NCBI GenBank assembly: GCA_035541735.1
Contig: DATKMS010000178.1
Coordinates: forward strand, 1 to 6,456
Origin: DATKMS01 sp035541735
GTDB taxonomy: Bacteria > Desulfobacterota > Binatia > HRBIN30
DNA: 6,456 nucleotides
Direction of reading: 5' to 3'
Below the pieces are notes generated by a model that saw only the letters and a program-made list of their open reading frames with translations, did not search any database and had not been told where the DNA came from. Position numbers and translations under genes: made by a program. This document shows positions 1-6,456 of this stretch, one piece after another (within the stretch, counting starts at the first letter, position 1; each line of letters begins with the position of its first letter).

Positions 1-152
1 ACCGAGTGGACCTGGAGGTCGAGCAAACGCACATCGTAGCCCGCGCTGTGCACGGCCGACGCCACACACTCAACGCCGAGCGGTTCCAGGCGCAAGAAGA
101 TTTCCGAGAACATGAGTGGGCTTGGGTGAACCAAGAGAACCCGCGTCGCCAT
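1..152 (-). CDS. B12-binding-domain radical SAM protein, N-terminal fragment (runs off the left edge)
   Basis: Reading the minus strand from the ATG at 152 gives 50 uninterrupted codons that leave the window at base 1. The protein begins MATRVLLVHPSPLMFSEIFL, continues with RLEPLGVECVASAVHSAGYD and then VRLLDLQ. This is the beta-alpha-beta pattern of a cobalamin-binding Rossmann-like domain: a first strand of the VLLVHP type, then PLG, a helix of the LAxAVxxAG type, and a second strand VRLLDL. In known families this domain commonly precedes a radical SAM domain, in methylases, cyclases and hopanoid-associated enzymes. The CxxxCxxC cluster motif would lie outside the window, so the radical SAM part is inferred. 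The start is supported by a GAGGAG ribosome site with a 7-nt spacer. It lies 184 nt downstream of the glycosidase/transporter cluster on the same strand and probably has its own promoter. The gene itself is quite secure; the exact subfamily cannot be named. Confidence 0.75.
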   Translation of the reverse strand, partial: MATRVLLVHPSPLMFSEIFLRLEPLGVECVASAVHSAGYDVRLLDLQVHS

Positions 153-159
153 GTGTCCT

Positions 160-165
160 CTCCTC
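160..165 (-). promoter_or_regulatory. Shine-Dalgarno site for the truncated B12/radical SAM gene
   Basis: The minus strand reads GAGGAG here, 7 nt before the ATG at 152. The site selects that ATG over the in-frame ATG at codon 14. Confidence 0.7.
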
Positions 166-191
166 GCCAGCTACGGCCCCGTGTGGTCGAC

Positions 192-219
192 ACAATACCT
201 GGCTGAACACCCAGCGCAA
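192..219 (-). promoter_or_regulatory. Weak candidate sigma70-type promoter for the truncated gene
   Basis: On the minus strand TTGCGC (219-214, three of six matches to TTGACA) and TATTGT (197-192, four of six matches to TATAAT) are separated by 16 nt, with the -10 box about 39 nt before the ATG at 152. The position is sensible, but the -35 is poor and a match of this quality is expected by chance fairly often. Confidence 0.2.
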
Positions 220-293
220 GATTTGCAGTCGCGGAGAGGCGCGCCCGGCGCGAAAGTCGACTCCCGCGGCTGGGCCTTCCGGCGAGACGTGCG

Positions 294-335
294 CCGGTGC
301 GGTGCCGCTCCTTTCCGCTGGCGCCGCCGCACCGG
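294..335 (-). terminator. GC-rich stem-loop right after the last cluster gene; possible terminator without a U-tract
   Basis: A perfect 9-bp inverted repeat, CCGGTGCGG (294-302) and CCGCACCGG (327-335), flanks a 24-nt spacer. The stem starts one base after the TGA stop of the membrane-protein gene (337-339). No T-run follows on the minus strand, so it is not a canonical intrinsic terminator. It could be a non-canonical terminator, an RNA 3'-end stabiliser, or chance pairing in GC-rich DNA. The rest of the gap between 153 and 336 shows no convincing reading frame. Confidence 0.35.
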
Positions 336-336
336 T

Positions 337-1017
337 TCAGGCGCCGCGCACATGTGTTTTGCCTCGCGTGCCCCCGAAACTTTCAATGAGCGTGTCGAGG
401 CTGAGGAGCAGGATCCAGAACGGGAAGAGCAACTCGACCCACCGTGTAACGTCGATCACCAGGAGCAGGATCAAGGCGATCCCGTAGCCGAGAAATCCGA
501 GCCACGGCGAGAGGAGGCCGGTGCGCAACCCGATCGTCGCCGTCGAGATCGTGAAGACCGCCGCCATTCGCATCGCATAGGTGTGGAGGACCAGCGCCCC
601 GACCCTGCGGCCGAGTCCCGCGGCGCTACCCGCTGCTCCGGCGCCGGCGACGGCGAGGTAACCCGCCGTCACCGCGCTGGCCACGAACAACATCGCGATG
701 AAAAGCAGCCCGCTGCCCAGGAACACCGTGGCGAAGAACCGATCCTCATGCTGGCCGATCCGGTCGCGCATCACGCCGATGAACCACAAGAACGCAATAC
801 CCGCGAAGGGCACGAGGTTCAGCGCCAGAACAACCTGGCGTTTCCTAACCGGGTCGGCAAACAATGCCCCGGCATCGCCCGCATCGGACGGCGCCGCGAG
901 TCGGATGAGGACCAACGCCGCCGTCAGCAGGAGCGCGAACGCGACGCCCGCGATCCCAGCGGCTCGCGGCGTCCGCAGTGAGCGCGTCACCACCGCATCT
1001 GGCTGCCGCGCGCTCAT
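337..1017 (-). CDS. Conserved-looking polytopic inner-membrane protein, function unknown
   Basis: This 226-residue hydrophobic protein has about six likely membrane segments, near residues 19-41, 62-83, 95-120, 149-167, 171-190 and 193-212. A polar loop between segments two and three contains RDRIGQHEDRFF, and a Gly/Ala-rich stretch (123-136) follows the third. I recognise no transporter or enzyme signature. The overall pattern resembles uncharacterised membrane proteins annotated in many high-G+C bacteria, but I cannot name a family. The start at 1017 is chosen because its ATG overlaps the stop of the upstream SemiSWEET gene as ATGA. No good ribosome site precedes it, which fits translation by reinitiation from the upstream gene. 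The reading frame stays open beyond this start (back to 1149), but that part overlaps the SemiSWEET coding sequence. As last gene of the cluster it may assist the sugar carrier or sense envelope state; that is inference from position only. Confidence 0.85.
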   Translation of the reverse strand: MSARQPDAVVTRSLRTPRAAGIAGVAFALLLTAALVLIRLAAPSDAGDAGALFADPVRKRQVVLALNLVPFAGIAFLWFIGVMRDRIGQHEDRFFATVFLGSGLLFIAMLFVASAVTAGYLAVAGAGAAGSAAGLGRRVGALVLHTYAMRMAAVFTISTATIGLRTGLLSPWLGFLGYGIALILLLVIDVTRWVELLFPFWILLLSLDTLIESFGGTRGKTHVRGA

Positions 1018-1406
1018 TGCATCGCTTGATTCCGTTCGCGGCGGGCGAAGCGCACGTACGCCCCGACGCTCAGAAAATTGATCACTACGGCGACTACGTT
1101 CCACGCCACCACCGGTCGCGACTGAATCAAGAGGCCGTAGTAGACCCACGCAATTTGGAACACCCCCATGATGCTGGCCATCGTCGGGTTCATGCCCTTG
1201 CTGGACCGGCGCTTCAGCATCTTGATCAAGTCGGGCATGGCGGCAAAGGTCGTTCCAAAACCGGCCACAAGCCCGACGACCTCAGACCGTTGAAACCTGG
1301 GAGCGAGCAGGCTCGTGGTGTCGCGTATCACCAACTCCTCACAGCCACAGAGCATGATCGCGCTCAGCAAGAGAACACCACGCACCATTCTGTTGAAGGA
1401 ATCCAT
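1014..1406 (-). CDS. SemiSWEET-type (PQ-loop/MtN3) sugar transporter with lipoprotein-like N-terminus
   Basis: In this 130-residue protein, residues 42-121 form a three-helix SemiSWEET unit: helix 1 (43-63), a basic loop KMLKRRSSKGMNP (62-74), helix 2 (76-94) with the WVYYG motif (87-91), and helix 3 (98-119) with the conserved Asn (N103). SemiSWEETs dimerise to pass mono- or disaccharides across the inner membrane by facilitated diffusion. W87 and N103, 16 residues apart, match the Trp/Asn pair that lines the sugar site in characterised members. The PQ dipeptide is replaced by P58-D59. Residues 1-22 are unusual: two Arg, a hydrophobic stretch and a lipobox-like LCGC ending at C22, followed by EE. 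Charge distribution predicts an outside N-terminus and inside C-terminus, compatible with a lipidated C22. If it is not cleaved, it is simply a fourth helix. The ATG at 1406 has ideal Shine-Dalgarno spacing; the ATG at 1412 would add only two residues. The gene overlaps its downstream neighbour by ATGA. Confidence 0.8.
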   Translation of the reverse strand: MDSFNRMVRGVLLLSAIMLCGCEELVIRDTTSLLAPRFQRSEVVGLVAGFGTTFAAMPDLIKMLKRRSSKGMNPTMASIMGVFQIAWVYYGLLIQSRPVVAWNVVAVVINFLSVGAYVRFARRERNQAMQ

Positions 1407-1411
1407 GCTCA

Positions 1412-2890
1412 TCACCTCCTCGTCAGCGCGAAGACGGATGTCTGCCAAGCAGGCACGTCCAAGTACAAGCCGCGCTCTTGCAAGTCGCTGCCATCGCGGT
1501 CGTAGACGACTTCTTCGAGTTGATCCTGAAGCCGCCATTGACCGCCGGCGAGATTTGCAAACGGCAGCCGGACATAACACTGGCTTTGGTTGGGCGCATA
1601 GTTCACTGTCACCAGCAGGCGCTCGTCACCTGGACCTTGCCAGGCGAAGGCGAGGAAACAGTCCGCAGTCCAATTCCCCTCCCAGGCCGGTACGCACTCG
1701 AGCAATTGCCACTGGCCCTCGCGCAGAACGGGTTGGCGCAACAAGCCGAGCAGCCGATCGTAGAACTGTTCCAGCTTCTGGTCTGCGGGCTCGGCAGGAC
1801 TGCGACACAGATGGGGTGAGATGCGCTTCTTTCGTCCCTCGAACTGTCCTTGATGGAAAAAGCGCAGCCCGGGTGACAGGAAGGTGATGATTGCCGCGGC
1901 CCGGTGGACTTCCGGTGGGAACGTCGCCGCGGCCCGCGGCTCGTCGTGGTTTTCCAGAAAACGGGCGAGCCTGTTCTGGTAGTCGAGCCCCGCGTAGAAA
2001 TGCTCGCGCAGCGGCCGTGCATGGGCGTCACGCAGGCGGTCGTACAGCCGCTTGTCGTACGTGTAGTCGAACCCCTGCTGTTGCAGCGTCCATTCGAGGT
2101 CCCAGTAGACTTCCGCCATGAAACAGAAATCCGCAACGCGCTCGCGCACCCGTTGCGTCGCCCTCGGCCAGAAGGGCTCAGCGCGGATGCCCCAGGTCCG
2201 CTCGAACACGTCCGGCAACACCAGCATGGCCATGTCGCAGCGCACGCCGTCGCATTGCGCGGCGATCTTCACCAGCTCCGCCATCATCGCCTCTTGTGTG
2301 GCGGGATTGCCATAGTTGAGCTGCAGCGTGTCCGTCCAGCCTGGGAAGTACGGATCGCGTCCGTAGGCGAGCAGCAGGTCGCCTTGCGTGCGCTTGACCC
2401 ACGTATAGTTCTGCGGTGCTCGCGTCAGGTCCAGCTCGCTTCCGTGGACATAGTACTCGGGATGATTCTCCACCCATGGGTGGTCCAGACCGGTGTGGTT
2501 GGGGACGAAGTCGAGGAGCAGCCGCAGGCCGCGCTCGCGCAGCCGCTCGCGCAGGCGAGCCAGAGCCGCATCGCCTCCAAGCCGTTCATGAACGGTGTAG
2601 CCGGTGATGGCGAAACCCGAGCCGGCAATGTCCTCCTCACGCAGGTCCGGCAGTGTCTCCTGGAATTCCCTACGCCACTCCGGATTGGTGCGGGAGATCC
2701 GCTGCCCTACCTGACCCGTCTGCCAGACGCTCAGCAACCATACCCAGTCGAAGCCCATGTTGACCAGGCGATCCAACTCGGCGTCGGGAATATCATCCAG
2801 CGTCGCCGGCCGCCCGAGGCCGTGGGACAGTTCCGTCAACCAGACGCGCGTGTTGATCTGATAGAGCGCGGGATAGACCGGCGGCTGCAT
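1412..2890 (-). CDS. Alpha-amylase-family (GH13) glycoside hydrolase or glucanotransferase, cytoplasmic
   Basis: This 492-residue enzyme has the GH13 TIM barrel and all four classic regions intact. Region I is DFVPNH (127-132). Region II is GVRCD with nucleophile D219. Region III is FMAEVYWD with acid/base E260. Region IV is ENHDE with H315-D316. An ITGYTVHERLGG stretch (95-106) takes the place of the usual GYxxxDYxxLG motif at the substrate cleft. From about residue 400 a C-terminal beta domain follows. The N-terminus (PVYPALYQINTRVWL) is the first barrel strand with no signal peptide, so the enzyme should act in the cytoplasm on alpha-glucosidic substrates. Specificity (alpha-amylase, glucosidase, trehalose- or sucrose-related) cannot be read from the motifs. 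The start lies one base after the stop of the upstream GH63-type gene, with a weak AAGAG ribosome site. Its TGA stop overlaps the in-frame ATG at 1412 of the SemiSWEET gene as TGATG. This looks like translational coupling. Confidence 0.93.
   Translation of the reverse strand: MQPPVYPALYQINTRVWLTELSHGLGRPATLDDIPDAELDRLVNMGFDWVWLLSVWQTGQVGQRISRTNPEWRREFQETLPDLREEDIAGSGFAITGYTVHERLGGDAALARLRERLRERGLRLLLDFVPNHTGLDHPWVENHPEYYVHGSELDLTRAPQNYTWVKRTQGDLLLAYGRDPYFPGWTDTLQLNYGNPATQEAMMAELVKIAAQCDGVRCDMAMLVLPDVFERTWGIRAEPFWPRATQRVRERVADFCFMAEVYWDLEWTLQQQGFDYTYDKRLYDRLRDAHARPLREHFYAGLDYQNRLARFLENHDEPRAAATFPPEVHRAAAIITFLSPGLRFFHQGQFEGRKKRISPHLCRSPAEPADQKLEQFYDRLLGLLRQPVLREGQWQLLECVPAWEGNWTADCFLAFAWQGPGDERLLVTVNYAPNQSQCYVRLPFANLAGGQWRLQDQLEEVVYDRDGSDLQERGLYLDVPAWQTSVFALTRR
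1415..1421 (-). promoter_or_regulatory. Strong Shine-Dalgarno site deciding the SemiSWEET start
   Basis: The minus strand reads GAGGAGG, embedded in the last codons of the GH13 gene. It lies 8 nt from the ATG at 1406 and only 2 nt from the ATG at 1412, so 1406 is preferred. Its strength suggests the small transporter is translated well independently of read-through from the upstream gene. Confidence 0.7.
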
Positions 2891-2891
2891 A

Positions 2892-5612
<2,721 letters not shown>

Positions 5613-5652
5613 AGGTACCTTCCTCTTGCAGCGACATGTCCCGCACGTCTAG

Positions 5653-5662
5653 CCTTGCAAGG
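5653..5662. promoter_or_regulatory. Perfect 10-bp palindrome CCTTGCAAGG, possible operator
   Basis: The sequence equals its own reverse complement and sits near the middle of the divergent intergenic region, 40 nt from the GH63-type start and 72 nt from the lipoprotein start. Its CTTGCA half recurs at 5625-5630, 29 nt away start to start. Two-fold symmetric sites of this kind are typical of dimeric repressors, including those controlling sugar genes. No regulator gene is in the window, so the role is inferred. Confidence 0.3.
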
Positions 5663-5688
5663 GAAATCAGTCCAGACTCTACCGGTCA

Positions 5689-5706
5689 CGCGGGAGATGG
5701 CCCGCG
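5689..5706 (+). other. Small hairpin in the probable 5' leader of the lipoprotein gene
   Basis: CGCGGG (5689-5694) and CCCGCG (5701-5706) can form a perfect 6-bp GC stem with a 6-nt loop, ending 16 nt before the Shine-Dalgarno site. It may stabilise the leader, but short GC stems occur often by chance in DNA of this composition. Confidence 0.25.
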
Positions 5707-5722
5707 CTGCCAACGTCACCAC

Positions 5723-5728
5723 AGGAGG
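5723..5728 (+). promoter_or_regulatory. Shine-Dalgarno site of the DUF4410 lipoprotein gene
   Basis: AGGAGG lies 6 nt before the ATG at 5735. It decides this start over the upstream in-frame ATG at 5636, which would put a polar extension in front of the signal peptide. Confidence 0.85.
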
Positions 5729-5734
5729 CTTCCC

Positions 5735-6442
5735 ATGACGCTTCGTAGACATATTGCACTGTGTCTGTTGGTTCTGCTCATTGTCGCCGGGTGCGCCTCA
5801 ACCCAGGTCAGTAACCGCCAGATCCTCGTGAACGAACGGATCCCGCGGCCCGATCGCATCCTGGTGTACGATTTCATTGCCAACCCTGCAGATATGCCGG
5901 CCGACTCGGCGCTCGCGGGCCAGTACATACCCGACTCGCCACTCACCGCCGAGCAGATCCAGGCCGGCCAGCAATTGGGTGCACAGATTGCCGATGAGCT
6001 GGTTGCGCAGATCCGGGACATGGGACTGCCGGCGGTTCATGGGCTGCGTGGCACGCCGCCGCGGGTCGGCGACATCGCCATCAGGGGCTATCTCGTGTCG
6101 ATCGATGAGGGCAGCGCCGCCAAGCGCATGACGATCGGCTTCGGCGCCGGCGGGTCCGAGTTGAAGACGGTGGTCGAGGGCTACCAGATGACCGCACGCG
6201 GGCTGCGCATGCTCGGCTCCGGCACCGTAGAATCGGGCGGCAGCAAGGGGCCGGGGGCCGCCGCGCCGGCCGCCGTCGCCATCGCCACCGGCAACCCTAT
6301 CGGCCTCATCGTCAGCGGCGGGATGAAAATCTACGGAGAAGCGAGCGGCAGTAGCCAGCTCGAGGGCCGCGCCAAGGCAACTGCCAAGGAGATCGCCGAT
6401 GTGCTCAAGACCAGATTCGAGCAGCAGGGTTGGATCCAGTGA
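5735..6442 (+). CDS. DUF4410-domain lipoprotein, probably outer membrane
   Basis: This 235-residue protein starts with a clear lipoprotein signal peptide: MTLRRH, a leucine-rich core, and the lipobox VAGC ending at C20. Ala at +2 favours outer-membrane sorting under the Lol rule known for proteobacteria. The mature part matches the DUF4410 pattern as I recall it. An early strand RILVYDFIANP (41-51) is followed by a helix of the QLGAQIADELVAQIRDMGLP type (80-99), the strand DIAIRGYLVSIDEG (113-126), and RMTIGFGAGGSELKTVVEGY (131-150). A Gly/Ala-rich stretch (162-198) and a terminal helix KEIADVLKTRFEQQGW (218-233) complete it. The family's role is not established; such proteins are often called envelope-associated. 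It is divergent from the glycosidase cluster, so shared control is possible, but no functional link is visible. No terminator can be seen in the 14 nt left after the stop. Confidence 0.85.
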   Translation: MTLRRHIALCLLVLLIVAGCASTQVSNRQILVNERIPRPDRILVYDFIANPADMPADSALAGQYIPDSPLTAEQIQAGQQLGAQIADELVAQIRDMGLPAVHGLRGTPPRVGDIAIRGYLVSIDEGSAAKRMTIGFGAGGSELKTVVEGYQMTARGLRMLGSGTVESGGSKGPGAAAPAAVAIATGNPIGLIVSGGMKIYGEASGSSQLEGRAKATAKEIADVLKTRFEQQGWIQ

Positions 6443-6456
6443 GCCGGACACCCCGC

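Larger units (their letters stand above)
5613..5734. promoter_or_regulatory. Divergent intergenic region between the glycosidase cluster and the lipoprotein gene
   Basis: These 122 nt must hold the promoters for both the minus-strand cluster and the plus-strand lipoprotein gene. I find no convincing sigma70 box pair or sigma54 GG-N10-GC element on either strand. The best plus-strand match is TTGCAA (5656-5661), 17 nt, TCTACC (5679-5684), only seven of twelve. The region contains the palindrome at 5653-5662, a second CTTGCA copy at 5625-5630, and a hairpin at 5689-5706. Confidence 0.55.

Noticed and set aside
151..981. Open plus-strand frame of 276 codons opposite the membrane-protein gene
   Set aside because: Its product is an Arg/Glu/Asp-rich string with no fold pattern, the expected mirror image of a hydrophobic membrane protein.
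1014..1580. Longer version of the SemiSWEET gene starting at 1580
   Set aside because: It would add 58 Arg-rich residues encoded inside the GH13 gene in another frame. The strong GAGGAGG site points to 1406.
5636..5734. Longer version of the DUF4410 gene starting at 5636
   Set aside because: It would bury the lipoprotein signal peptide behind 33 polar residues; the AGGAGG site supports 5735.
5613..5734. Sigma54 promoter around the TTGCA elements
   Set aside because: The GG-N10-GC spacing is not met on either strand.

Overview
The window (G+C-rich, roughly 60-65 % by eye) is densely coding and looks like part of a chromosome of a Gram-negative-type bacterium. An outer-membrane-type lipoprotein and a second lipobox protein point to a diderm. 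The DUF4410 lipoprotein and the probable B12-binding radical SAM gene fit deltaproteobacterium-like or candidate-phylum soil lineages, but nothing here fixes the taxon. There are no rRNA or tRNA genes, CRISPR arrays or mobile elements.

Most of the window (337-5612) is one compact minus-strand gene cluster, read from right to left. It encodes a ~906-residue family GH63-type (clan GH-G) 'glucosidase', a 492-residue GH13 alpha-amylase-family enzyme, a 130-residue SemiSWEET (PQ-loop/MtN3) sugar transporter with an added lipoprotein-like N-terminus, and a 226-residue polytopic membrane protein of unknown function. The junctions are extremely tight: 1 nt between stop and start, then TGATG with a 6-nt backup start, then an ATGA overlap. 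Co-transcription and translational coupling are therefore very likely. Neither hydrolase has a signal peptide. The simplest reading is a cytoplasmic module that hydrolyses or rearranges a glucoside or alpha-glucan, with an inner-membrane sugar carrier made from the same mRNA.

Downstream on the same strand, after a 184-nt gap holding a GC-rich stem-loop and a weak candidate promoter, the first 50 codons of another gene run off the left edge (152-1). They read as the N-terminal B12-binding part of a radical SAM enzyme. This gene was found by reading the minus strand directly.

To the right, a 122-nt divergent intergenic region (5613-5734) separates the cluster from a plus-strand DUF4410 outer-membrane-type lipoprotein gene (5735-6442). 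The region holds a perfect 10-bp palindrome and a small hairpin upstream of a strong Shine-Dalgarno site. The most unusual item is the SemiSWEET: it carries a lipobox, has PD in place of the PQ dipeptide, and is co-transcribed with two glycosidases.
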